From positions 62,001 through 126,000 of the forward strand of contig JABLXA010000004.1 of the NCBI GenBank assembly GCA_013178415.1: a stretch of 64,000 nucleotides of DNA, read 5' to 3'. The position numbers were made by a program, and so were the translations under genes. Within the stretch, counting starts at the first letter, position 1, and each line of letters opens with the position of its first letter. This document shows, piece after piece, positions 44,170 to 52,422 of this stretch. Under the pieces are notes generated by a model. The model searched no databases and was not told the DNA's origin. It was given only the letters and a program-made list of their open reading frames with translations. The stretch is from Bacillota bacterium. GTDB lineage: Bacteria > Bacillota > SHA-98 > Ch115.

Positions 44170-45066
44170 TCATCCCTGAGCAATAATTCTTTGATCTATA
44201 ACTCCGGCATTGCCTCCGGCGACCAGTTCCCTTGTTTTGGCAACGATATCAGGACTCGTTACCAGGGCTTCTCCTACGAGGGCGGCATGAACTCCCAATT
44301 CCCTCAACACCTTCATATCATGACCGCACTTTATGCCGCTTTCAGATACGATGGTCGCCCCCGGCGGGACCATGGGCATGAGTTCCATTGTGGTGGAGAT
44401 GTCAGTATGAAAGGTCCTGAGGTTTCTGTTGTTTATCCCTATGAGTCCGGCGCCGGCTGATATCGCTCTTGCAAGCTCATCCTGGTTATGTACTTCCACA
44501 AGGGCGGTCATACCGAGCTGGTGACTGAGTTCCAGAAGCTCGTTGAGCGATCTGTCATCAAGGATGGCCGCGATCAGGAGAATTGCGTCAGCGCCAAGAG
44601 CCCTAGCCTCGTAGACTTGATATGGATCTATGAAGAAATCTTTGCAGAGCAGGGGAAGCGATGACTTTTGGCGGAGTTCCTGCAGGGTTGCCGTGCTGCC
44701 CAGGAAGAAATCAGGCTCAGTGAGCACCGACAATGCTGAAGCTCCACCCTCCTCATAAGCCCCCGCGATAGCCATGGGATCAAAGTTTTCCCGCATTTTT
44801 CCCTTGACAGGTGAGGCGGGCTTGATCTCGGCGATCAAGGAAACCCGGCCTTTGTGCCTCAGGGAGGCCTTAAAATCCCGTGCGGGAGGAGCACTTCTTG
44901 CCACGCGCTCCATTATTTCCTCAAGCGAGACATGGCTTTTCTTCTCTTCAATGCGTACTTTACGCTTTTTTACAATATCATCCAGTATCAACGATGCTTG
45001 CGGCGGCAGCAGCAGCTGTTGCGCCGCCGCTCCCTCCTTCCAGAGATGCTGTGACTTCAGGCGCAT
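44170..45066 (-). CDS. trpC: Indole-3-glycerol-phosphate synthase
   Basis: Step 4 of tryptophan synthesis. The core reads SLILDDIVKKRKV, SLIAEIKPASPVKGKMRENF (catalytic Lys), LSVLTEPDFFLGS, LPLLCKDFFIDPYQVYEARA, ALVEVHNQDEL and GINNRNLRTF. The family usually starts near LDDIV; here an N-terminal extension of 25 residues runs back to ATG 45066 and includes a Gln/Leu/Pro-rich stretch from repeat-like GCNGCN triplets. A TTG in the frame (before ATACTG) is an alternative start. It follows trpD by 57 bases. Confidence 0.93.
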   Translation of the reverse strand: MRLKSQHLWKEGAAAQQLLLPPQASLILDDIVKKRKVRIEEKKSHVSLEEIMERVARSAPPARDFKASLRHKGRVSLIAEIKPASPVKGKMRENFDPMAIAGAYEEGGASALSVLTEPDFFLGSTATLQELRQKSSLPLLCKDFFIDPYQVYEARALGADAILLIAAILDDRSLNELLELSHQLGMTALVEVHNQDELARAISAGAGLIGINNRNLRTFHTDISTTMELMPMVPPGATIVSESGIKCGHDMKVLRELGVHAALVGEALVTSPDIVAKTRELVAGGNAGVIDQRIIAQG

Positions 45067-45123
45067 CCCCGGCGGCAGCTGGGGAAAACCTGATGATAAT
45101 GGCTGGCCGCCGGGAGGTTCCGC

Positions 45124-46173
45124 CTAGCTTGCCAGAGCCAATGTGGTCTCAACCAAGGCGTCCAGTGTCGCAAGGGCCTTCCGCGAGTCGATTGACTCTG
45201 CCGCAAGCCTTACTCCGTCCTTTAGATCCCTTACAGCCCCCGCCGCAAGGAGAGCTGCCGCGGCATTGAGTAATACCACATCACGCCTTGGGCCCTTTTC
45301 GCCTGAAAGGATCGACCTTGTTATCATCGCGTTTTCCTCAGGCGTGCTCCCGGCTACATCCTCTGGCTTCCCAAGGGCGAACCCCAGGTCTTGCGGGTGG
45401 ACTTGGTAATTCCTTATTATCCCATCTTCTACCTCAGTCACCTGAGTCGGCCCAGTTATCGAGAATTCATCCACTCCTCCATGCCCATGCACAACCAGGG
45501 ATCTTTTCGTGCCCAAAGCTGATAATACTTGTGCCAGGATGGGGGTGAGCTCCGGTTGGTATACGCCTACGACCTGAGCTTTTGTGAATGCTGGATTCGT
45601 TAGGGGACCCAAGATATTGAATATCGTCCTGACCCCCAGATCCTTGCGAACCTTTGCGGCGTTTCTCATGGATGGATGGAAGCGAGGCGCGAACAGGAAT
45701 GCAATTCCTACAGTATCAAGGCACCTTTCTACCTCCGCAGGGCCAAGATCCACCTTCACGCCGAGCGCCTCAAGAACATCGGCGCTGCCGCATCGACTGG
45801 ATACCGAACGATTGCCGTGTTTCGCCACCGGAACCCCGGCCCCGGCGACTACGAAGGCGGCTGTAGTGGAGATGTTGAAAGTAGACTTGCCATCCCCTCC
45901 TGTGCCGCATGTGTCAACCAGAAGTGAATATCGTGATTTTACAGGAGTTGCTAGGTCTCTCATGGCCCGGGCGCAACCTTCGATTTCATGGGGCGTTTCA
46001 CCTTTTGCCCTCAAGGCTATCAAAAAACCTGCTGTTTGCACTTCGCTGACCTGGCCGGTCATGATAGAGATCATGGCCTGATATGCCTGCTCCGGCATAA
46101 GATTTTCACGGCTCAATATCCTTCCGATCAACTCCTTGAAGAAAGGACCGGTTTCATGTGCCACTGTTGTCAT
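45124..46173 (-). CDS. trpD: Anthranilate phosphoribosyltransferase
   Basis: Step 2 of tryptophan synthesis, moving phosphoribose from PRPP to anthranilate. It has LLVDTCGTGGDGKSTFNIST (PRPP motif), AKHGNRSVSSRCGSADVLEALGV, the conserved FAPRFHPSMRNAAKVRKDLG and GHGGVDEFS. Length is normal (349). The ATG overlaps the trpG stop by four bases (ATGA), so the genes are coupled. Confidence 0.95.
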   Translation of the reverse strand: MTTVAHETGPFFKELIGRILSRENLMPEQAYQAMISIMTGQVSEVQTAGFLIALRAKGETPHEIEGCARAMRDLATPVKSRYSLLVDTCGTGGDGKSTFNISTTAAFVVAGAGVPVAKHGNRSVSSRCGSADVLEALGVKVDLGPAEVERCLDTVGIAFLFAPRFHPSMRNAAKVRKDLGVRTIFNILGPLTNPAFTKAQVVGVYQPELTPILAQVLSALGTKRSLVVHGHGGVDEFSITGPTQVTEVEDGIIRNYQVHPQDLGFALGKPEDVAGSTPEENAMITRSILSGEKGPRRDVVLLNAAAALLAAGAVRDLKDGVRLAAESIDSRKALATLDALVETTLALAS

Positions 46174-46790
46174 TGTTTGGTAACCTCCTGTCTCGGCCTT
46201 CCGGCTCTTTTCTCTTGTATCTCTTCTACAAGGCTCTTGAAATTGCTCAAGATCGTCTTTCCGTCACGTGTGAGCGCTGATTCCGGATGGAACTGAACTC
46301 CAAAGACTGGATAGACGGAATGGGCTATAGCCATGATTAGACCATCCGAGGTCTGAGCTATGACATTCAGGCATTTTGGCATAGATTCTCTTCTTACGAT
46401 AAGGGAATGGTACCTGGTGGCTGAGAATGGATTTGGCACACCATGGAACAGCGGATGTCCCTCATGGTATATGGAAGATACTTTGCCATGCATGAGCATG
46501 GGCGCCTGGATGATCTTGCCCCCGTAAGCGGCGGCGATGGCTTGGTGGCCCAAACATACCCCCAGAATGGGTATCCTGGCCCCAAATTCGTCGATCGTTG
46601 GAAGCGAGATCCCAGACTGCTCGGGCCTTCCAGGCCCCGGGGAGATGACTATCGCCTCAGGAGCCATGTCGTATATGTCGGATATGGTTATTGCGTCGTT
46701 CCTGACCACTTTCACATCGAGGTCAAGCTCTTCAAGATATTGGGCTAGATTGTAAGTAAAGGAATCGTAATTATCGAGCAGCAGCCACAA
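46170..46790 (-). CDS. trpG: Anthranilate/aminodeoxychorismate synthase glutaminase component
   Basis: A 206-residue class I glutaminase that feeds ammonia to TrpE. The LLDNYDSFTYNLAQYL start, ISPGPGRPEQSGIS, GVCLGHQAIAAAYGG (nucleophile Cys) and FGVQFHPESALT (His-Glu) are all intact. The start is a TTG at 46790 that overlaps the trpE stop by 20 bp; no better start precedes LLLDNYD. In many Bacillota the same protein serves PabB as well. Confidence 0.95.
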   Translation of the reverse strand: MWLLLDNYDSFTYNLAQYLEELDLDVKVVRNDAITISDIYDMAPEAIVISPGPGRPEQSGISLPTIDEFGARIPILGVCLGHQAIAAAYGGKIIQAPMLMHGKVSSIYHEGHPLFHGVPNPFSATRYHSLIVRRESMPKCLNVIAQTSDGLIMAIAHSVYPVFGVQFHPESALTRDGKTILSNFKSLVEEIQEKRAGRPRQEVTKQ

Positions 46791-48507
46791 AGTCGCATTC
46801 CTCCCTTCCTCTCGCCAGCTTCATGGCTCTGAATATGGCACGGGCCTTATGCTGGCTTTCCAGGAATTCACGCTCGGGCACCGAATCGGCCACTATTCCG
46901 GCGCCCGCCTGCACATGGGCCTGGCCGTTTGCCGTCACTAGGGTGCGAATCGCGATGGCCATGTCCATATTGCCATTGAAGCCAAAGTAGCCTACAGCTC
47001 CTGCGTAAATCCCGCGGGCAACAGGCTCTAGCTCGTCGATTATCTCCATTGCCCTCACCTTGGGAGCGCCACTTACGGTGCCTGCAGGGAAACATGCGGC
47101 TAGCACGTCAAAAGCGTCATACCCGTCTCGCAATTTCCCCCGCACAGTAGAGACGATGTGCATCACATCGCTATAGCATTGAATCTCCATGAATGTGGGG
47201 ACAGTGACAGTGCCTGGAGCGGCGACGCGCCCTATGTCATTTCTGGCAAGATCTACGAGCATAACATGTTCAGCGCGCTCCTTTTCATCAGAAAGAAGAT
47301 CCTGCGCTAGTCTCTTATCTTCGGATTCACTATGCCCGCGCGGGCGTGTCCCGGCGATCGGTCGTGTTTCCACAATGCCATTTTCCGCGCGCACCAGCGT
47401 CTCAGGAGAGGAACCGATGACTTGCAGACATCCGAAGTCCAGGTAATAAAGGTATGGGGATGGGTTTAGACTTCTCAGAGCTCGATAGACTTCAAAGGGT
47501 TCAACATCTAGCGGGCATGTAACCCGGCGGGATAAGACTACCTGGAAGATGTCCCCCTTCTCAATGTACGATTTGGCGATTTCTACGGCACGACAGAACT
47601 GTGCTTCATCAAGGCTTGCGGTCTCGCAGTTTTGCTCATCTCTTGGAAGTTGTGGCACATCTGCGCCCTGCGTCTTAGCTGCGTGTCGCACCTTACCTGC
47701 GGATTGCGCTGCGCCTGCGGATTGCGTTACATCTGCGTATTGCGCTGGACCTGCGGATTCCTTCCTTCCTGGAGACTGCGCGGGATTGAATTCACCCCCG
47801 GGAATGAATCGCGGCGAAGTGAGACCATCATCCAGTGGACGGGCCAGTATTGATGCGATGCGCTCCACCTGTTCATGACATCTGGACCTGGCCGCCTTCA
47901 CATCGACCTCATCGAGGCCGAAAGATATAATGGTGATGGTATGTCTCAAATGGTCGAAGATCACCACCACATCAGTGATGACAAAGAGCATTTCAGGCAG
48001 ACCTAAGGCATCAGGGGGGCGCGATGGGAGCCTTTCTATGTATCGTACGACATCATATGAGAGATAACCAACAGCCCCGCCGGTGAATCTCGGGGCATCA
48101 GATGCCTGGAGCCCGGCAATGCGATAGCCGCCCATGATCTGGCTTAGAGCCTGGAGAGGAGACCTGGCGTCAAGCCGCGTCCTGGACCAGAGAGTTGACA
48201 TGTCCCAGGGCCACGATGATGCCGCGCATGGCGACTCGGCAAGAGCCAGCCCGCGATGCCCAGAGGATCTATCGTCGCCCTTTAGAGGATGTGGGGATGG
48301 GCCCTTTCTATAGAGGAAAATCCCCTCGTTGCTGGATGATACTATCACTCTAGGACCCACGCCGAGGAACGAATACCTTCCCGAGCCCCTGGGATCCTCA
48401 GCGCTTTCCAGGAGGTAACAGGCCCCCTCAGCCTTCAGCTTTTGAAATGCGCTCGTAGGGGTTTCATAATCGGCCAAGAATCTACGTTGAACTGTCACTA
48501 TTTCCAT
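46771..48507 (-). CDS. trpE: Anthranilate synthase component I with repeat insertion
   Basis: A 578-residue chorismate-using enzyme. The N-terminal domain carries the Trp feedback element (YLLESAEDPRGSGRYSFLG). The chorismate domain has EKGDIFQVVLSRR, PSPYLYYLDFGCLQVIGSSPE, ETRPIAGTRPRG, LVDLARNDIGRV and PAGTVSGAPKVRAMEIID. Two low-complexity insertions separate the domains. The larger (about 250-290) is made of 18-bp units that repeat in DNA. It is the first gene of trpE-G-D-C-F-BA and lies behind a T-box leader. GGGAGG precedes the start. Confidence 0.95.
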   Translation of the reverse strand: MEIVTVQRRFLADYETPTSAFQKLKAEGACYLLESAEDPRGSGRYSFLGVGPRVIVSSSNEGIFLYRKGPSPHPLKGDDRSSGHRGLALAESPCAASSWPWDMSTLWSRTRLDARSPLQALSQIMGGYRIAGLQASDAPRFTGGAVGYLSYDVVRYIERLPSRPPDALGLPEMLFVITDVVVIFDHLRHTITIISFGLDEVDVKAARSRCHEQVERIASILARPLDDGLTSPRFIPGGEFNPAQSPGRKESAGPAQYADVTQSAGAAQSAGKVRHAAKTQGADVPQLPRDEQNCETASLDEAQFCRAVEIAKSYIEKGDIFQVVLSRRVTCPLDVEPFEVYRALRSLNPSPYLYYLDFGCLQVIGSSPETLVRAENGIVETRPIAGTRPRGHSESEDKRLAQDLLSDEKERAEHVMLVDLARNDIGRVAAPGTVTVPTFMEIQCYSDVMHIVSTVRGKLRDGYDAFDVLAACFPAGTVSGAPKVRAMEIIDELEPVARGIYAGAVGYFGFNGNMDMAIAIRTLVTANGQAHVQAGAGIVADSVPEREFLESQHKARAIFRAMKLARGREECDFVAAAR

Positions 48508-48582
48508 TGGGGTTTCCTCCCTGTATTACCCTTTACAGGATGCTCTGCTTTGTTTGACCGCGAGAGACCATATCTACATAAC

Positions 48583-48608
48583 AAAAAACCCGCCCCACAT
48601 GGGACGGG
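48583..48608 (-). terminator. Second T-box terminator
   Basis: CCCGTCCC pairs with GGGGCGGG on the minus strand, followed by six T. It is the last barrier before trpE. Confidence 0.8.
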
Positions 48609-48676
48609 AGTATTCCGCGGTGCCACCCAATTTGAGGATCAATATCCTCATATCCTCAGCCACACCATCATGAAAC

Positions 48677-48708
48677 AAAAAACCTTTCATCCCAACTGGG
48701 ACGAAAGG
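48677..48708 (-). terminator. First T-box terminator
   Basis: CCTTTCGTCCC pairs with GGGATGAAAGG across AGTT on the minus strand, followed by six T. Confidence 0.85.
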
Positions 48709-48988
48709 TAAACTTCCGTGGTGCCACCCAACTAGAGGATACAATCCTCCACTCGTCATAAGGTACAGGCAGTGAGGCTATATTTCTGCCGATACCCTCT
48801 CCTGTTAACGGCGGAGAAATCCGTTGAATCCTACCGGCGCTATCGCCCTCAGATCCACCCTCAGGGGCCCATTCACCATCCGCGTCCTGACCGGACTCAC
48901 ACCAGGCGCCGGCTCTCTTGCAGGCGGCAGGGTGGCTACTTCTCCCCATCACCGGTTTATCTAGCCATATGCCGTATGTTTGAAATCT

Positions 48989-49017
48989 AATATATCAGGG
49001 CGAGCGCGCGGTGTCAA
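48989..49017 (-). promoter_or_regulatory. Sigma-A promoter of the trp operon
   Basis: On the minus strand TTGACA (49017-49012) and TATATT (48994-48989) are 17 bp apart, about ten bases before the predicted start of the T-box leader. Confidence 0.85.
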
Positions 49018-49117
49018 TAGCCTTTTTCGAATCTTCGCATCTGCCCATCAATGGCCGCCGTAAGCCTCCAGGCCCTGGCCCGAGAGGATAAGACGGGCTT
49101 CTTTGATGTCTCGATCC

Positions 49118-49462
49118 CTACCTTAACCCTAAAAGAATGCGAAGTCTATATTCTACTGCCGCCATAGTGGATGGAGATACTGCGCCTAGTCGCGCTGTGA
49201 GCCTTTCCTTCGCCATAGATCGGATATCTTCACATTTTACAAAGCTCTTTTCCTTCAGGCCCCCTTCTGGAGGGTTGACCTCAACGTGGAAAGGGATGTC
49301 CTTTTTTCTTGTGGTTATTGGCAAGACAACGACAAGCTCCGCCGGACCATAATTGAAAGGATCTACAGAGACAACGAGGCCCGGCCTCTTGCCTGCCTGC
49401 TCGTGACCTCGAGCAGGATCTAGGTCAACGAGCCATATATCGCCCCGGGAAGGCTCAGGCAT
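49118..49462 (-). CDS. mazF: MazF/PemK-family endoribonuclease toxin
   Basis: A 114-residue toxin with the PemK fold: PSRGDIWLVDLDPARGHEQAGKRPGLVVS, VVVLPITTRKKDIPFHVEV and KSFVKCEDIRSMAKERL. The conserved Arg/Gly/Pro of the RGDIW start and the Thr in PITT correspond to the RNA-cleaving site. The ATG at 49462 has GGAGAG upstream and lies two bases from the stop of the antitoxin, so the pair is coupled. Family toxins cut single-stranded mRNA at short motifs; the motif here is unknown. Confidence 0.9.
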   Translation of the reverse strand: MPEPSRGDIWLVDLDPARGHEQAGKRPGLVVSVDPFNYGPAELVVVLPITTRKKDIPFHVEVNPPEGGLKEKSFVKCEDIRSMAKERLTARLGAVSPSTMAAVEYRLRILLGLR

Positions 49463-49464
49463 GA

Positions 49465-49713
49465 CTACCATCTCTCCAGTCCGTCGGTTGAGGCAATATC
49501 CCATGCCTTGCGTTCCTCAATCTCAGCCTTCCAAGCTTCCGAATCTTCCTTTAGCGCAGCAAAAGCCCTGTTAGCTTCTTCCAGGAAGCATTTGGTCCTA
49601 TACTCCTCAATCGCCTTATCAAGAAGGGATTGCATTGATTCCCCAGTGCGAGTTGCAAGCTCTTTGAGGGCCTTCCAGGTTTCATAATTGATTCTGACTG
49701 TTGTGCCCGGCAC
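49465..49713 (-). CDS. Ribbon-helix-helix antitoxin paired with MazF
   Basis: An 82-residue antitoxin. The first 45 residues look like a ribbon-helix-helix dimer (TTVRINYETWKALKELATRTGESMQSLLDKAIEEY). The C-terminal helix (ALKEDSEAWKAEIEERKAWD) probably blocks the toxin. An inverted repeat in its promoter is a likely autoregulatory operator. Confidence 0.85.
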   Translation of the reverse strand: MPGTTVRINYETWKALKELATRTGESMQSLLDKAIEEYRTKCFLEEANRAFAALKEDSEAWKAEIEERKAWDIASTDGLERW

Positions 49714-49749
49714 AAAAATACCCTCCTTGTCTTGCGAATTCTACAATTT

Positions 49750-49779
49750 AGTATACCAAATAGTATACTCCAATGTCAA
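49750..49779 (-). promoter_or_regulatory. Promoter and operator of the MazF-type toxin-antitoxin pair
   Basis: The minus strand has TTGACA (49779-49774), an 18-bp spacer and TATACT (49755-49750). The exact inverted repeat AGTATAC-N6-GTATACT (49750-49769) covers the -10 and part of the spacer, as expected for an antitoxin operator. Confidence 0.75.
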
Positions 49780-49867
49780 TGGTCTCTGCCGGAAATCCGA
49801 TCCCCTTATACCGCGCAACCTTCTTCTGTCGTACAGCTTTTTTTTGCGCGCCGCCGTCCCGCCGGTA

Positions 49868-51754
49868 TCAGGATAATTTCCGATAAGCGGCGTAAAGCTT
49901 GTTCAAGTTCCTGAGGCTCACGTCCTCCAGTCCGCCGACGCGATTGCGCGCAAGCCAGAGCTCTCGATGTTCGTCAATGATCTCTGCGAGATCCAAAGAT
50001 AGCTCCCTCATCTTGCGCCTGACTTCGGGGGTCGGGCCCCCATGCTCTGAGGAGAGATGAAGCTTTATCTTGCCCAGTTTGCATGCATGAAGGAGCAACC
50101 TCGCTGCATTATAGAATTCTCGTCTTATGATATCTGCATCCTTGCACAACGGCTGGCTGTTTCTGAAAGTGTCCACTGCGCTTCTTATAGCCGCCACGGC
50201 CGCATCGAATCCCTCCGGTTCGATTCCTTCGACAAACCGCGTCTTGTCAAGATCCTCCATGAGAATCCTCGCCAGGACGCTGGCATTGGCTGTGGTTAGC
50301 CCGACAGCCTTGTAGACATTTCCCAGATCATAGAACGCCTTGCCAGAAAGTCCAGTATCATCCTGGAAAGCGAAGCGCGAGAGGGCCTTTGCGACATCCA
50401 GGTCCTTATTGTTTTCGTAATTCCAGGATACAGCAGCGCCGTAAAGGAAGCCGAGATAGCTGACCGGCTGGTAATTGATATGCCCATTATCTCCCCAATC
50501 AGTATTCAGATATCCCATAGCCCCATGTTTTTTCCCATTCTCCGCGGCATTTCTCAGATTTCCCAGGGCGTTTTCAGTGCGCCCTCCAATTGTGTTCCAT
50601 GCAGACGTTCCGGGACAAACATAGAAGGGGAGGCCAGATTTGGCGAATTTCTCGCCATGCGCATCGAAAGGATGTCCGGCCTCATATCCCCATTCGAGGG
50701 CGATGACATCCTTCGGAAGCTCTGGGATAAGCTCTGGCGCTTCCATTATGATATCGCCCCAGAACATCATTATGCGATTATGCTTTACCACCAGTTCATG
50801 GATTTTCATCAGGAAGTCGAAATATACCCGATGCTTGCCTTTGGATTCAACCAGTGCTTTGCTCCTCCCTTGTCCCAACTCAAATGTTTCATCACAGCCA
50901 ACATTGAACTGCTTGCTTGAGAAATAGGGAAGGAATTCGTCATACAAGCTGTCTAGGAATTCTAGACTATCGGGAACCGCGGGGCTCAATGAGAATGGCT
51001 CATCGTGCCTGCCTCCCCATGGGGTATCAAAACCCTCAGGGCATTCGGCCATGTGAATGTATTCTGGATGTTTGAGCCATGGGGTGAGGTGAGCGAAGGA
51101 GTTCTGGTTCGGTACCAATTCAATGAACCTTTCCTTGCAGAATGCATCCAGCGCGAGTATTTCTTCGCCGGTGAAGGGAGAGGCTCCGCGCCAGGGAATC
51201 GGATGCCGGAGGTATTCAAAGGTGTGTTCAGTGTATAGCTGGATCTGGTTTATCTTCAGATCCGCGAACCAGTCAACCAAGGCGAACAATGTATCCATCT
51301 TGGGGACCTTGCCCCTGCTTATATCCAGCATGACTCCGCGATTGGGGAAATCTGGCTCATCGGAAATATCGAGGCATGGCAGAGTGGCTTTGAATTGCAT
51401 GAGAAGTTGCTTCAATGTTGCAACTCCATAGAAGATTCCTTCCGGTAGATTTGATATTATGGCTATTTCTTCGGGTTTGATAGCCAATCTGTAGCTTCCC
51501 GTTTTGCCGCAAGAGATCTCGGGATCCAGCACAAGCCTGATCCGAGGTCCATTTGCGGCCCCATAGTCGTTTATCACGATCTTGCCTGTCACGTTGGTAT
51601 ATTCTGATAAAGCGCATTTCAACCGGTTTGCGATAAAAAGCATCTCCTTGGATATTTCGTATGGTATCAGTATGAACGTCACAGGGCTCAGGTCTGCGGT
51701 TCCTTCTAGACGCTGGATTTTCCTGGGGAAAGGGGCCAACAAGATCTCCTCCAC
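49868..51754 (-). CDS. Glycoside hydrolase family 20 beta-N-acetylhexosaminidase-like enzyme
   Basis: A 628-residue enzyme. The N-terminal GH20b-like domain ends with GIFYGVATLKQLL. The GH20 barrel follows with PDFPNRGVMLDISRGKVPKM, IELVPNQNSFAHL, FNVGCDETFELGQG (the Asp-Glu catalytic pair), VIALEWGYEAGHPF and YLNTDWGDNGHIN. The C-terminus is helical. No signal peptide is visible, so it would act inside the cell on imported GlcNAc-containing sugars. The GTG at 51754 has GGAGGTG six bases upstream. The gene is transcribed away from the P-type ATPase gene, with a 35-bp dyad array between them. Confidence 0.85.
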   Translation of the reverse strand: MEEILLAPFPRKIQRLEGTADLSPVTFILIPYEISKEMLFIANRLKCALSEYTNVTGKIVINDYGAANGPRIRLVLDPEISCGKTGSYRLAIKPEEIAIISNLPEGIFYGVATLKQLLMQFKATLPCLDISDEPDFPNRGVMLDISRGKVPKMDTLFALVDWFADLKINQIQLYTEHTFEYLRHPIPWRGASPFTGEEILALDAFCKERFIELVPNQNSFAHLTPWLKHPEYIHMAECPEGFDTPWGGRHDEPFSLSPAVPDSLEFLDSLYDEFLPYFSSKQFNVGCDETFELGQGRSKALVESKGKHRVYFDFLMKIHELVVKHNRIMMFWGDIIMEAPELIPELPKDVIALEWGYEAGHPFDAHGEKFAKSGLPFYVCPGTSAWNTIGGRTENALGNLRNAAENGKKHGAMGYLNTDWGDNGHINYQPVSYLGFLYGAAVSWNYENNKDLDVAKALSRFAFQDDTGLSGKAFYDLGNVYKAVGLTTANASVLARILMEDLDKTRFVEGIEPEGFDAAVAAIRSAVDTFRNSQPLCKDADIIRREFYNAARLLLHACKLGKIKLHLSSEHGGPTPEVRRKMRELSLDLAEIIDEHRELWLARNRVGGLEDVSLRNLNKLYAAYRKLS

Positions 51755-51852
51755 AGATAACACCTCCTATTTCTCTATCCGAAGCAGATTTTCTACGAAG
51801 GGACGAGGATTCCTCTTGCAATGGTGCGACAAGTTAAAGTTTTATGTGAGTG

Positions 51853-52075
51853 GTCACGACGTAACAACTGTTTGCAGATGGCAGATTGTCACGGCGTGAC
51901 GGGTTCAGGTTGTGAACATATTATCACGGGGTGACAACTGAGGTCGGAAAGCAGATTGTTAAAATATGATAGGTTGAGATCATGGGTGGATTGTCACACA
52001 ATGACAATTGTGCGCAAAGAGCAAAGTGTCATGGCGTGACAGCTTGAGGCTGCGCATGGATGGTCACAGGGTGAC
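51853..52075. repeat. 35-bp array of GTCAC-N3-GTGAC dyads between divergent genes
   Basis: Seven dyads start at 51853, 51888, 51923, 51958, 51993, 52028 and 52063, each exactly 35 bp apart. Cores read GTCAC-GAC-GTAAC, GTCAC-GGC-GTGAC, ATCAC-GGG-GTGAC, GTTAA-AAT-ATGAT, GTCAC-ACA-ATGAC, GTCAT-GGC-GTGAC and GTCAC-AGG-GTGAC. Weak extra units fit at 51818 and 52098. The intervening 22 bases vary freely. Confidence 0.85.
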
Positions 52076-52422
52076 ACTTATGTATGGGTGAATAGGTGAT
52101 TACGGGATGGATTTCAGGGGTAAAATCTGCCGATATTCCAGTAAGCGCAACCTTGACTATTCACCCTAGTTTGGGTAGTCTAGGGATTGGATTCTATTTT
52201 TGCCAGATAGGATCTCCTGGCTAGCCGGGCCAATCTTTTGCCACAGGGTTTTGTTGCCACAGGGTTTTGCCCTGCTAGAGTTTATTTCGCTGAATCCCAT
52301 GCCAGGCAGCAATATGGGCAGAAGTGTGGGGCGCGGAAGAATTCTGGCGACTTGGTGAATACTTTGATTGATTGGTCTAGTAACCATTCAGAGGGCCTAT
52401 CTTCAAGATCAGGAGGGTGTCT

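Larger units (their letters stand above)
48575..48982 (-). promoter_or_regulatory. Trp-specific T-box leader with two antiterminator-terminator modules
   Basis: Read on the minus strand, one Stem I contains AGAGAGCCGG, CTGGTGTGAG and a specifier loop GTGAA-TGG-GCCCCTGAG with UGG (Trp) at 48871-48869. It is followed by two T-box sequences, GGGTGGCACCACGG (48729-48716) and GGGTGGCACCGCGG (48628-48615). Each is preceded by a short GAGGAT..ATCCTC stem and followed by its own terminator. Only about 60 bases separate the first terminator from the second T-box, so the second has no Stem I. Uncharged tRNA-Trp would stabilise the antiterminators and allow trp expression. Confidence 0.85.

Noticed and set aside
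48575-48982. trp leader peptide attenuator
   Set aside because: T-box sequences, a UGG specifier in Stem I and two terminators explain the leader. No Trp-rich leader peptide was seen.
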